Shown one piece after another: positions 11,428 through 19,791 of a stretch of 22,732 nucleotides of DNA (position 1 is its first letter; the number at the start of each line of letters is the position of its first letter). The notes under the pieces were generated by a model that was not told where the DNA came from, ran no database searches, and was given only the letters and a program-made list of their open reading frames with translations. The DNA lies in IMG/VR virus record IMGVR_UViG_3300042879_002840, positions 1 to 22,732 of that record; one strand, 5' to 3'. The position numbers and the translations under genes are program-made. Origin of the DNA: a virus.

Positions 11428-12155
11428 TGTTTGACTGGGTTTACTTGTGCTGCAATCGATGGATGCTCGATCTCTTTCTCGAGACCTTGCCTCCCATCGA
11501 TAGCCTACGACAAGTGGTCGTCGTCGCGAATGCCGACATCGGCGAAGTGACAGATCCGCGTTGCAGAGTCGTGCGGTACGATGGCCCAACTCATCCATAT
11601 AGCCTTTACGTCAAGCTTGATCTTTGTCGTTTCACAGACATCGACTTCTTATACACGGACGACGATGTCATATGCCTGCGCGACCCAGCCTACCTCGGTA
11701 CAGCATGGTGCACAGGCTCTCATCTCGATCGCTTAGGCACATCGGCCCGCGACTTCGGCCTTTGCCAGATGATAAGCGATGCCTGTGGATACGACTTTAC
11801 ACCAGTAGATGTTGGCTGCGATGCTGGCATCTACTTTATGAAGCATGAACTTAAAGACGAGTTTAATCGATGCGTTCACAAGTTCTTTGAGCACAAGCTC
11901 TTTAACCTCGTGTACGAGCAACCACGCGGCAACTGGTACCGCACTATCGATCAACGCATCATGAGCGGATTCTTCAACGCACACGAGTACAAGTTCATTA
12001 AGTCGACACAAGACATCAAAGTCATCTACTCGATGCAGAGCACAATCATTAAGAAGCGTGCGCCTACTTTCTATCACTATGGCTGCTCTTCTCACAAGCG
12101 CGAAGCGTGGCAACTCTTAAGAGATTACTATGTGGAGTCAACTCAAGCATCATAG
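11427..12155 (+). CDS. Glycosyltransferase-like protein, GT-A fold with DDD motif
   Basis: 242 aa. The N-terminus DWVYLCCNRWMLDLFLETL and VVVVANADIG form a nucleotide-sugar-binding start. About residue 75 is FLYTDDDVICLRDP, a DxD metal-binding motif in the usual context, and VGCDAGIYFMKHEL resembles the acceptor-side motif of GT-A enzymes. TFYHYGCSSHKREAW could supply the C-terminal metal ligand His. It may modify virion proteins or DNA, using sugar made by the cassette at 6276-7814. Lying between the small and large terminase genes, it is presumably expressed late. It overlaps the large terminase by 26 bases. Confidence 0.65.
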   Translation: MFDWVYLCCNRWMLDLFLETLPPIDSLRQVVVVANADIGEVTDPRCRVVRYDGPTHPYSLYVKLDLCRFTDIDFLYTDDDVICLRDPAYLGTAWCTGSHLDRLGTSARDFGLCQMISDACGYDFTPVDVGCDAGIYFMKHELKDEFNRCVHKFFEHKLFNLVYEQPRGNWYRTIDQRIMSGFFNAHEYKFIKSTQDIKVIYSMQSTIIKKRAPTFYHYGCSSHKREAWQLLRDYYVESTQAS

Positions 12156-13404
12156 CGTTCAGTCAGAGCTGTGGCGCACGAAGAAAAGATTCGCTCTCGT
12201 TGCAGCTGGACGCGGAAGCGGTAAGACAGAGCTTGCTCGTCGGCGCATCGTAAGGTACTTGCCTATCGTAAAGCCGTGGTCTGACCCGATGTACTTTTAT
12301 GCACTGCCTACTTACAATCAAGCTAAGCGCGTTGCATGGGAAGAGATTAAGAAGCTTGTGCCTAAGCATTGGCTTGCTGGCGAACCTAAAGATGGTGAGA
12401 TGTTGATACGCACCATCTTTGGCAGCAGTCTGTATGTCGTAGGCCTTGATAAGCCTCAGCGTATCGAAGGAAACCAATGGGACGGCGGCATCATTGACGA
12501 GTTCAGCGATCAACGCCCAGGTGTGTTCGATAAGTCAGTTCGTCCAGCGCTATCTCATAAGACCGGCTGGTGCTGGATGATCGGCGTGCCTAAGCGCTTC
12601 GGCATTGGCGCCGTTGAGTTTAAAGATAAGTTCTACAAGTACTTAGATCCTCAAGCTGATCCTGACTTCGGTTCTTACACGTGGTCGAGCGAAGACATCT
12701 TAGATCCACGTGAACTTGAGAGTGCACGTCGTAACTTGTCGACTGAGGACTATGATGAACAGTATCGCGCTTCATGGGTGAGTATACGCGGTGCTGTGTT
12801 TCACGCGTTCAACGAAATCTTCAACGTTGTTGTAGATGCTACCTATCATAACAACTTGCCCATCATCATTGGCCAAGACTTTAACGTCGACCCGATGTCG
12901 TGGGTCATGTGCCACGCTGCTTCAAACGGCCTCATCTGCTTTGATGAACTGCGTCTTAACAACACTAACACTCAAGCATCGCTAGACGAACTTTACTCGC
13001 GGTACGGCCAGCATAAGGCTGGCTTCATATTTATCGGTGATGCAAGCGGCCGCGCACGTAAGACAAGTGCCACATCCACAGACTACGTTATCATAAAGAA
13101 CGACGACCGCTTCTTGAATAAGACCATGTCGTATACGAAAGCGAACCCAGCGGTTGAAGATAGGAACGCGTCAGTTAACGCTCTCTTGTGTAACGCTAAC
13201 TCTGAGCGTAGGCTCTTTATAAATCCTCGATGTAAATGGCTCATCAGAGACTTGACGTCGTTATCGTACAAGCCCAACACGCGTGAGATCCAGTTAGGTC
13301 CTGGCTTAGGCCACATGAGCGATGCACTTGGGTATATTGTGTACAGGCTATTTCCTCTACGCACAGAGCATAAAATCACTTCTTCGTTGGTGACACGTGG
13401 TTAA
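12130..13404 (+). CDS. terL: Terminase large subunit
   Basis: 424 aa. Walker A is AGRGSGKT (residues 26-33), Walker B is GGIIDEFSD (about 118-126), and the C-terminal RNase-H-like nuclease has GQDFNVDP, FIGDASGR and HMSDALGY, each supplying an acidic metal ligand. The enzyme pumps DNA into the prohead with ATP and cuts the concatemer. The size is slightly short but complete. The start at 12130 lies within the end of the upstream gene and shares its reading area by 26 bases, with TAAGAGATTACT upstream. The portal gene follows with an 8-base overlap. Confidence 0.93.
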   Translation: MWSQLKHHSVQSELWRTKKRFALVAAGRGSGKTELARRRIVRYLPIVKPWSDPMYFYALPTYNQAKRVAWEEIKKLVPKHWLAGEPKDGEMLIRTIFGSSLYVVGLDKPQRIEGNQWDGGIIDEFSDQRPGVFDKSVRPALSHKTGWCWMIGVPKRFGIGAVEFKDKFYKYLDPQADPDFGSYTWSSEDILDPRELESARRNLSTEDYDEQYRASWVSIRGAVFHAFNEIFNVVVDATYHNNLPIIIGQDFNVDPMSWVMCHAASNGLICFDELRLNNTNTQASLDELYSRYGQHKAGFIFIGDASGRARKTSATSTDYVIIKNDDRFLNKTMSYTKANPAVEDRNASVNALLCNANSERRLFINPRCKWLIRDLTSLSYKPNTREIQLGPGLGHMSDALGYIVYRLFPLRTEHKITSSLVTRG

Positions 13405-14605
13405 GCAGCTTTCTTCTAACATCATAGTCAATGAGACCGACAGCGTGCTGTCACAAGCACCCGGGTCTCTTAAGTACGACAAAGTTAGACGAATGCGCAA
13501 AGACCCAACGATCGCTCTCGCGCGATTGATGGTGAGGTCACCTATCATTGCGTCATCCTGGACTGTCGAGCGAGATGATGCTTCGTTGCAGCCTATTGCA
13601 GATACCATCAGTTCACAACTCATTCCTCTTCGCTTTCGATTCTTAGAGGCTGCGTCTCAAGGACTCATTGACTTTGGCTGGCAAGCGTTTGAAAAAGTCT
13701 GGACAGTCAAAGATGGCGTCTTCGTCATTAAGAAGCTCAAGCCACTGATGCAAGACATCACTGAGGTGCGCGTCGACATTAACACGGGCGAACTTATCGG
13801 CCTCTTTAACGGCACTGATGAAGACCGTGTCGAGCTTGATCTCTTTGACACTTTGCTGCTGAATATTAACACAGAGTGTGATTACTTGTATGGTGCTTCA
13901 TACATGGCTAACGCAGAGAAGGCCTACGACTCGAGCATTAACATCATGCGGAGCGCTGACATCTATGATAAGAAAGTAGCCGGTGCGCACTGGGTCATAC
14001 GATTCCCTGACGGCGGTTCAAGTTTATACGATGGAGTTGAGACGAACAACGAGGTGATCGCCCGTCGTCTTCTTGAGGCATTAGAGAGCAGTGGCTCATT
14101 CGCTATTCCTCATAAGATACTTGACACCATCGAGCAGCTGTCAGGTACCTCACCGCAAGCGTGGCAGATTGAACTCATCGAATCTTCAGGGAGCGGTGCT
14201 AACTTTGAAGAGCGACTGCTTAGATGTGATCGTGAAAAGGTTAGAGCCTTCGGCGTCCCTGAGCGCTCAATACTTGAAGGACAATTCGGCACGAAGGCCG
14301 AAGCTGATTCACATGCTGACTTCGCGCTCTTAGGCATTGACTTGCTTAATCAAAGCATCGTTGAGCAACTCAACATTCAACTTGTGAATCAGATCTTGCG
14401 CATTAACTATGGCGATGACATGCAGAATCGAGTCTACTTAAAGGCACAGCCTCTTAGTGACACCTCCATAAGTTATCTTCGCCAACTCTACACTCAGATT
14501 CTTTCAAGCCCTGATGGCTTCATCACTGAGCTTGCTCAACTCGATGTAGACGCGATAAGAGACCGCCTGCAGATCCCATATGTAGAGGTGAACAATGGCA
14601 CTTGA
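13397..14605 (+). CDS. Portal protein, DUF935 / Mu gp29 type
   Basis: 402 aa with a GTG start at 13397 (MVKQLSSNIIVNETDSVL...). The pattern of an N-terminal extended region, KDPTIALARLMVRSPI, IDFGWQAFEKVW, and later EERLLRCDREKVRAFGVPERSILEGQFGTKAEADSHADF agrees with the DUF935 portal family, which forms the dodecameric ring at one capsid vertex for DNA passage. It is somewhat shorter than Mu gp29-like members (about 500 aa). The next gene begins 11 bases before its end. Identification is firm from order (terminase, portal, connector, minor head) and sequence feel. Confidence 0.85.
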   Translation: MVKQLSSNIIVNETDSVLSQAPGSLKYDKVRRMRKDPTIALARLMVRSPIIASSWTVERDDASLQPIADTISSQLIPLRFRFLEAASQGLIDFGWQAFEKVWTVKDGVFVIKKLKPLMQDITEVRVDINTGELIGLFNGTDEDRVELDLFDTLLLNINTECDYLYGASYMANAEKAYDSSINIMRSADIYDKKVAGAHWVIRFPDGGSSLYDGVETNNEVIARRLLEALESSGSFAIPHKILDTIEQLSGTSPQAWQIELIESSGSGANFEERLLRCDREKVRAFGVPERSILEGQFGTKAEADSHADFALLGIDLLNQSIVEQLNIQLVNQILRINYGDDMQNRVYLKAQPLSDTSISYLRQLYTQILSSPDGFITELAQLDVDAIRDRLQIPYVEVNNGT

Positions 14606-14960
14606 TCGTAAGACACTTGAATTGACATTCGGCCGCGACAACATTTCAAAGTGGGCTGACCTTGACAATCATGGTGACGACGCCGACATCGAGCTCCGCA
14701 TCGACCATGCACTATCGTGGGCTGCGTCTCATTTCGATTCGATGCTTAAAGGCATGCCAACTCCTCCAAGCTCAATCGTCGTTGATGACGTGAAGCTAAG
14801 ACTTGCAGGCATATGGCTGTACGAATCACGAGGCATCACAGAGCAAGACGCTACGCGCAGTCCTATTGCTCATCATCGCAAATACTGCTATGACTGGATT
14901 GATGGATACATCAAGTCAGTTATTCGTTTCACACTCCCTAATGGACCCAGTGTTATATGA
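14595..14960 (+). CDS. Head-tail connector, gp36/DUF1320-like
   Basis: 121 aa, with GTAGAGGTGAACA upstream of the ATG. The pattern RKTLELTFGRDNISKWADLDNHGDDADIE ... RIDHALSWAASHFDSMLKG ... VDDVKLRLAGIWLYESRG fits the small helical adaptor family (DUF1320, Mu gp36-like) that attaches between portal and tail. It sits after the portal, as in Mu-like gene order. The next gene overlaps it by four bases (ATGA). Confidence 0.68.
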   Translation: MALDRKTLELTFGRDNISKWADLDNHGDDADIELRIDHALSWAASHFDSMLKGMPTPPSSIVVDDVKLRLAGIWLYESRGITEQDATRSPIAHHRKYCYDWIDGYIKSVIRFTLPNGPSVI

Positions 14961-15301
14961 GCGCCGATCGTCTTTATTGGTATCGTCTTAAAATAAACCG
15001 CATCATTGATGCTGACACTTTCGAGGTCACCATCGATAAAGGCCATAAGGACTACGCTGACCGCCGCGTTCGTCTTTATGGTGTTGATGCATATGAGAAG
15101 AATACGCTTCAAGGACAAAGCGCCATTTTAATGCTGAAGGGTATCTTCATCCCGGATAAGTGGTACTTTGCTCGATCGCATATGGATAAGACTGATTCGT
15201 TCGGTCGTTATCTTTATGAGATCTTTCTTGACGACGACTGCCAGCAGTCGCTTGGCGCCTATCTGTTACATGAAGGCCTAGCTGTCCCGATGGTGCGCTA
15301 A
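14957..15301 (+). CDS. Staphylococcal-nuclease-like (thermonuclease) protein
   Basis: 114 aa, ATGA-coupled to the connector. It contains the SNase core: IIDADTFEVTI (Asp near 20), VRLYGVDAYE (Arg39, Asp44, Glu47) and SFGRYLYEIFL (Arg near 83), followed by LGAYLLHEGLAVP. These match the calcium-binding and catalytic residues of the thermonuclease family. It lacks a signal peptide, so it should act inside the cell. A nuclease between connector and minor head genes is unusual; roles in host DNA degradation or headful processing are possible. It ends at a TAATG junction. Confidence 0.82.
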   Translation: MSADRLYWYRLKINRIIDADTFEVTIDKGHKDYADRRVRLYGVDAYEKNTLQGQSAILMLKGIFIPDKWYFARSHMDKTDSFGRYLYEIFLDDDCQQSLGAYLLHEGLAVPMVR

Positions 15302-16074
15302 TGGTGAATCTTACTGCTCTTCAAACGCGCGAGCTAATACGCATCGAGAACGCGACAGCTTCAGAGATAAGGCAAGTGCTTGCCACCTTTAAGCTTAATG
15401 CGATACGAAGAGCAATGAGAGGTGACACTAGCATCATCACTCAAAAAGAGATCGATAGGCTCGTCAGAATACTAGCTGCGGGCATGGCTGCTGCCTCGTC
15501 TTTTGGGCAACGTAGAGCGCGTTTAAACGCTCGCTCCATTAAGGCTAGTATTGTCGATCAGTACTACGATGACATGTCGTATATGCCACAATCATTGCAA
15601 CTAGTGACCGACTATACGACTGCAATCAATGCCGAGTTAAACGTGTTCACTCGCGACTTGATCCGAGAGAACCTACCTGTGGCAGCGATGAAGCGCAAGC
15701 TCGCTGACAAGTTTGCAGCATTGGGCATTAGCCCAACGAATGCATATCAGCTAGAGAACATCGCTCGCACTCAGGCACAGATCACCTATAACGCAGCGAA
15801 GTACAAAGAAGAACAAGAAGAGTACATTCAAGAAATCTTATGGGGCTATAAGTACGTCACCACAGGAGACGAACGCGTCAGGCCAGAGCACGCTGTTCTT
15901 GAAGGCGTAACTCTCCCTAAAGATGACCCATTCTGGAAGCGGTATTATCCACCGAACGGATGGTCGTGCAGGTGTCAAGTGATACCTGTGTTTGAGAAGA
16001 CGAAGGTTAAGAAGCCGCCTAAAGACGTCGCACCACCCGATCCTAAGTTCGCAACAACACCTGATCGCATATGA
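15301..16074 (+). CDS. Minor head / head morphogenesis protein, SPP1 gp7 - Mu F family
   Basis: 257 aa; its ATG shares the last A of the upstream TAA. The C-terminal half carries the family hallmark: ENIARTQAQITYNAAKY, WGYKYVTTGDERVRPEHAVLEG, PPNGWSCRCQVIPV. The N-terminal half is helical. Proteins of this family sit inside the head near the portal and help DNA exit or assembly. Mu F is larger (about 400 aa), so the present one is compact. The next gene overlaps by four bases (ATGA). Confidence 0.9.
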   Translation: MVNLTALQTRELIRIENATASEIRQVLATFKLNAIRRAMRGDTSIITQKEIDRLVRILAAGMAAASSFGQRRARLNARSIKASIVDQYYDDMSYMPQSLQLVTDYTTAINAELNVFTRDLIRENLPVAAMKRKLADKFAALGISPTNAYQLENIARTQAQITYNAAKYKEEQEEYIQEILWGYKYVTTGDERVRPEHAVLEGVTLPKDDPFWKRYYPPNGWSCRCQVIPVFEKTKVKKPPKDVAPPDPKFATTPDRI

Positions 16075-17021
16075 TAACCGAAGCACTTTATTTGACACTC
16101 TCGTCTAGCGGTGACGCTTCAGGAAATGGACTAACTTGGGAGAAAGAACTCATCTATATCGGTGAGTTCGTCAAGGGCGATGTTAAGTTCAATGTGACTG
16201 AAAAGCTCATAGACCACTGGGTTAAAGAGTTCAGTGCGATGTCACAGCACGGCTTCAAAGTCAAGCTGCCAGTTGAACACACGTTCGACCCTGAGCAAAA
16301 TAGAGGCCACATCGTTTCGTTATCTAAGAAACTTGATTCTAAGGGACGCATAGCTCTCTTTGGCGCGATCGAGTTCTTGGATGCTGAAGCCGCAAAGCTC
16401 GCGCACTCAACAGACGTAAGCATATATTCACCGCCTACTTATACGATGGGCAATGGGTATACTGCCAATAGACCCATAACGCATGTTGCGTTAACTGATT
16501 ATCCTGTCGTACCTGGCCTTGATCCGTTTGAGACCCTGGCCGCTTCACTTAAAGAGGTGATGAAGATGTCAATGAAGGATCTTGCCGATAAGCTCGGTCT
16601 TACGGTCCCGGCCGAAGTTACGGACGAGGCTGCGATCGCTGAGCTGATCATGGCTGAGATGCAAAAGCTTAAGGACGCAGTTGCCGCTGCTAGCGGCGGT
16701 GCATCCCAAGGCGACCAACAAAAGACCTCCGCTCTCGAAGCATCGATGACGTCGATGATGAAAGAGCTTCGAGCGTCGAAGATCGATGGTCTTGTTTCAG
16801 CATGCAAGCTTACGCCTGCAGAAGCTGCGTCTTGGAAGAAGACGTACGTTCAAGCTGAAACGATCAGTCTTAGCAACGTCGATGGATTCGATGCTGCATT
16901 TAGCTTGGCTCAACAGCGTCAAGCTTTCACCGCACCTGGCGAGAAGACGTCGCCACAAGCGAAGTTTGATCCCAACAACAATCCTCTGATGGCAGACGCT
17001 AAGCGTCGGACTGGAGCGTAA
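16071..17021 (+). CDS. Prohead protease with scaffold domain, Mu gpI-like
   Basis: 316 aa. Residues about 25-165 look like the Mu I / peptidase domain (LIYIGEFVKGDVKFNVTEKLID..., VKLPVEHTFD, RGHIVSL, VSIYSPPTY, THVALTDYPVVPGL). Residues about 166-316 are Ala/Glu/Lys-rich helix (scaffold-like) and end in a charged tail NPLMADAKRRTGA, where Mu-type proteins are also cut. The protease processes the head scaffold during capsid maturation. An in-frame internal start with its own ribosome-binding site (16560/16566) could make the scaffold alone, as gpZ does within I. Confidence 0.82.
   Translation: MITEALYLTLSSSGDASGNGLTWEKELIYIGEFVKGDVKFNVTEKLIDHWVKEFSAMSQHGFKVKLPVEHTFDPEQNRGHIVSLSKKLDSKGRIALFGAIEFLDAEAAKLAHSTDVSIYSPPTYTMGNGYTANRPITHVALTDYPVVPGLDPFETLAASLKEVMKMSMKDLADKLGLTVPAEVTDEAAIAELIMAEMQKLKDAVAAASGGASQGDQQKTSALEASMTSMMKELRASKIDGLVSACKLTPAEAASWKKTYVQAETISLSNVDGFDAAFSLAQQRQAFTAPGEKTSPQAKFDPNNNPLMADAKRRTGA
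16560..17021 (+). other. Predicted internal translation start for a scaffold protein
   Basis: Inside the protease gene, AAAGAGGTG precedes in-frame ATG codons at 16560 and 16566 (MKMSMKDLADKLGL...). A product starting there would be about 153 aa and would match the helical scaffold half. In Mu the scaffold Z is produced this way from the end of I, which is the basis for the call. Not a separate gene and not proven; the site could be chance. Confidence 0.5.
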
Positions 17022-17024
17022 ACC

Positions 17025-17456
17025 TTGCCAAACACTAGCGAAAAAATGCATGTTGGCGATCTTGTGAAAACTGAATTTCACGAGTCGTACAACTTTGAAG
17101 CACTCGTGTTGGCTGCGGCCACCACAGTGCCAGTGAACTCCGATCTTCTTGGGTACCCAGTTGTGGTGTCTGGCACGACCGCCACCATCCAAACTGCGGC
17201 TCAAGTGACTGCGTTCACTGCCACGTCGTCGTGCAACGTTGTTGCTGACGACACTCATGCTGTCGCTGCGTTCTCTGCAACGCCATCGACTGCGAAGTAT
17301 CGTGTTCTTCGACGCGGTCCTGCGATCGTACATCGTCAAGGTCTTAAGACGGCTGACCCAGCAGCGGCCAACTATGATATGACCAAGTTCATTGCTGCTC
17401 TTCTCGTCGCCGGCATCGTTGTGGTTAACGAGACCGGTCTGACCAACACCATCTAG
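17025..17456 (+). CDS. Probable head decoration protein, lambda gpD-like
   Basis: 143 aa from a TTG at 17025 with GGAGCGTAAACC upstream; an ATG at 17046 is the alternative. Strand-rich and Ala/Val/Thr-rich (ALVLAAATTVPVNSDLLGYPVVV), with a C-terminal MTKFIAALLVAGIVVVNETGL. Its position directly before a lambda-E-like capsid gene fits a trimeric decoration protein stabilising the head. Lambda gpD is 110 aa. Family call is contextual. Confidence 0.6.
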   Translation: MPNTSEKMHVGDLVKTEFHESYNFEALVLAAATTVPVNSDLLGYPVVVSGTTATIQTAAQVTAFTATSSCNVVADDTHAVAAFSATPSTAKYRVLRRGPAIVHRQGLKTADPAAANYDMTKFIAALLVAGIVVVNETGLTNTI

Positions 17457-17467
17457 GAGGTGATACT

Positions 17468-18457
17468 TTGTTAGACATCTTCACAACAGATGCCTTTAAC
17501 GTGATTTCGTTGACGTCGTCAATGGAAGTGCTGCCTGTTAACCCGACGAGGCTGAGTCAACTGCGTCTCTTCTCTGAAGAAGGCGTCAGCACGACGACAG
17601 TTGGAATCGAGTTCAAGAACGGCTCTCTTTCATTGATCCCGTCGCAGCCTCGAGGAACGATGCCTGAGTATGGCAAGAGTGATAAGCGAATCTTGCGTTC
17701 GTTTAGCATTCCTCACTTGCCAAAGAACGACACGGTAAAAGCTGAGGAGGTGCAAAACCTTCGAGCGTTTGGAAGCAATGATGCTGCGGAGTCGGTCGCG
17801 TCGGTCATCAACAACAAGTTGCAGGCCCTCAAGCAAGACCACGAGTTCACTGCCGAATGGCATCGAGCTGGTGCTCTTCGAGGCGTGCTCTTGGATGCTG
17901 ATGGATCGAGCGTCATCTACAACATCTTCAACGAGTTTGGCATCAGCGAAACGAATGTGAACTTTCCGATGGCAACGGCTGGCGCTGTAGCAACTGCTGC
18001 TCGCACCGTCGTTCGCAACATGGAAGCAGCATTGGGTTCGCTAGTGTACAGCTCGATTCGTGCGGTCTGCAGCTCGACGTTCTTTGACTTGTTCATCAAT
18101 AGCACTGACGTTAAGGCAGCTTACGACAAGTGGCAAGATGGACAGTTCTTCAGGGACGATCAGCGACGCGGGTTCTTTTACCAAGGGATTTATTGGGAGG
18201 AGTACTCAGCTGCAATCGGCGCGACCCCGTTCGTCCCTGCGAACACGTGTCGTTTCGTTGCAGAGGGCGTGCCAGGCCTGTTCAAGAGATACAATGCTCC
18301 AGCCGACTTCGTCGAGACTGTGAACACTCTTGGCAAGCCTTACTACGCAAAGCAAGAGCCGATGCGCTTTGGTAAAGGCGTTGAGTTGCATACACAAAGC
18401 AACCCTTTGCACATCTGCTTGCGCCCACAAACCCTCATCAAGGGGACTGCAACCTAA
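17468..18457 (+). CDS. Major capsid protein, lambda gpE family
   Basis: 329 aa with a TTG start at 17468 and a strong GGAGGTGATACT upstream. Matches the phage capsid E family: N-terminal DIFTTDAFNVISLTSSMEVL, then RLFSEEGVSTTTVGIEFK, SIPHLPKNDTVKAEEVQNLRAFG, an Ala-rich helix, and the C-terminal AEGVPGLFKRYNAPADFVETVNTLGKPYYAKQEP. Lambda gpE has 341 aa, so the length agrees. It builds the HK97-fold shell. High use of few codons and the strong ribosome-binding site fit the most abundant virion protein. Confidence 0.9.
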   Translation: MLDIFTTDAFNVISLTSSMEVLPVNPTRLSQLRLFSEEGVSTTTVGIEFKNGSLSLIPSQPRGTMPEYGKSDKRILRSFSIPHLPKNDTVKAEEVQNLRAFGSNDAAESVASVINNKLQALKQDHEFTAEWHRAGALRGVLLDADGSSVIYNIFNEFGISETNVNFPMATAGAVATAARTVVRNMEAALGSLVYSSIRAVCSSTFFDLFINSTDVKAAYDKWQDGQFFRDDQRRGFFYQGIYWEEYSAAIGATPFVPANTCRFVAEGVPGLFKRYNAPADFVETVNTLGKPYYAKQEPMRFGKGVELHTQSNPLHICLRPQTLIKGTAT

Positions 18458-18459
18458 TC

Positions 18460-18969
18460 GTGATTGAGACGAATGTCACAATCTCTTTGGATAAGCTTAA
18501 GCTGTGGCGGAAGTCAATTCGGTCACAGCTTAAGCATTCCGAAGCCGGCCCATTGACGAACACATTTAAGCAATGGGCTGTAAGATACCGAGCATTCGCT
18601 CAAGATAGGTTCGATAGGGCTAGCAAAGGCGATGGCACGTGGCCACCGCTATCTCAAGCAACAGTCGCTCGTCGTCGCAAAGGATCATCAACGATCCTTC
18701 GAGACACTGGCACTCTCTTCGCTGCTCTCGCGCCAACGTGGACTGCACCGCCTGGCAGCATCAATGAATTCATCGATGGCGGTGTACGCGTAGGCTTTGG
18801 TGGATCAGCTTCGCACCCTGAAGGCTTTGCGACGATAGCACAGATCGCAAGCTATCATCAAGTAGGTGGTGGCAAGTTGCCTAAACGCGAGATCATTGTT
18901 CAACCTACGAGTGCGCTTCTTGACGCATTTGTGTCAGACTTAGATAGGGCCTTGAAAAATGCTGAATGA
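18460..18969 (+). CDS. Virion morphogenesis / tail completion protein, Mu gpG-like
   Basis: 169 aa with a GTG start two bases after the capsid stop. Contains WAVRYRAFAQDRFDRASKGDGTWPPL, STILRDTGTLFAAL and ASYHQVGGGKLPKREIIV, which agree with the phage virion morphogenesis family (Mu G, P2 S-like). Members finish the head-tail interface or tail end. The next gene overlaps it by 11 bases. Confidence 0.78.
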   Translation: MIETNVTISLDKLKLWRKSIRSQLKHSEAGPLTNTFKQWAVRYRAFAQDRFDRASKGDGTWPPLSQATVARRRKGSSTILRDTGTLFAALAPTWTAPPGSINEFIDGGVRVGFGGSASHPEGFATIAQIASYHQVGGGKLPKREIIVQPTSALLDAFVSDLDRALKNAE

Positions 18970-19453
18970 CATCTACGACTTCATATTTGACGTTCTTAGA
19001 AAGAATGCGCCGGACAGCATTCGTCAAGGTAACATCAGGTCAATGACAGATGAGGACTTCTCTTTAAAGAGAGGAGTATCTAACGCGGACTTCCCAGAGA
19101 TACAGATGGGACTCGTTCAAGTATTGGGACCATTAACTTCAACGTCTTCCCACGCCAAATATGATCTCATATACGACATCAGTATAGCGTCGGGTAGCAT
19201 GTCCCAAACTACCATAAACGAATTGATGTGGTGGCTAATGACCCGAGTACAGTGGCTTAATGTGAATCGCGGTATATTCGACTATAAGAGTTCGAGACCT
19301 ATCGTTTCGGTAACGTTTACTGATTCATCGATAGGCCTAAAAGTCGAAGAGTCCGGTCGTAACGTCACTGGCTTCTCTTCTATCGCTAAGATAAGGGTCC
19401 AAGTCCATGTTCAGAATTCTCTGTTTATTCCTAGCTCTTGTGACAACGTGTAG
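18959..19453 (+). CDS. Hypothetical protein, tail-terminator-like position, 164 aa
   Basis: The ATG at 18959 lies in the end of the previous gene. A helical N-terminus (MLNDIYDFIFDVLRKNAPDSIRQG) leads into a strand-rich body (VQVLGPLTS, AKYDLIYDISIASGSM, RPIVSVTFTDS, IAKIRVQVHVQ). Size and position after the gpG-like gene suit a tail terminator or joining protein, but I do not recognise a family. AT-rich codons such as ATA are more frequent here than in the capsid gene. It overlaps the next gene by 47 bases. Confidence 0.68.
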   Translation: MLNDIYDFIFDVLRKNAPDSIRQGNIRSMTDEDFSLKRGVSNADFPEIQMGLVQVLGPLTSTSSHAKYDLIYDISIASGSMSQTTINELMWWLMTRVQWLNVNRGIFDYKSSRPIVSVTFTDSSIGLKVEESGRNVTGFSSIAKIRVQVHVQNSLFIPSSCDNV

Positions 19454-19790
19454 TTTCACGTACGCCCAAGATAAGCCACAACCGCAAGTCGTTGCACAAG
19501 AAGAACCAACGCCTCAATCGCTGTCGTCGTTTCGTCGCTCTTTGATCAAAGCCGCTGAAGAAGCACAGAGCAACGGCGAGATCACTCGTGGCGAACTCTT
19601 TAAGATTCGTATCGCGTCCATCAGTCGCCCTGCTTTAAGACAGATGCAACAGGCTGTCGTCGAGCAGGCTACTCATGAAGGCAAGATCGTCGCGGGAACG
19701 CCGATAGGTGCGGTGAACTGGGACAACCTGTTGCAGTTCATTAAAGAACTATTGCCGATCATCCTCGAAATCATCAAGATGTTCTCTTAA
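19407..19790 (+). CDS. Exported helical protein, 127 aa
   Basis: The ATG at 19407 lies within the upstream gene (AAGGGTCCAAGTCC before it). Residues 1-20 form a signal peptide (MFRILCLFLALVTTCSFTYA), with cleavage likely before QDKP. The mature part has a Pro/Gln-rich stretch, then helices (SFRRSLIKAAEEAQSNGEITRGELFKI, ALRQMQQAVVEQA), ending with a hydrophobic tail (LLQFIKELLPIILEIIKMF). This amphipathic C-terminus could touch a membrane. It may be an envelope-acting lysis or exclusion factor. No family recognised. Confidence 0.68.
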   Translation: MFRILCLFLALVTTCSFTYAQDKPQPQVVAQEEPTPQSLSSFRRSLIKAAEEAQSNGEITRGELFKIRIASISRPALRQMQQAVVEQATHEGKIVAGTPIGAVNWDNLLQFIKELLPIILEIIKMFS

Positions 19791-19791
19791 C

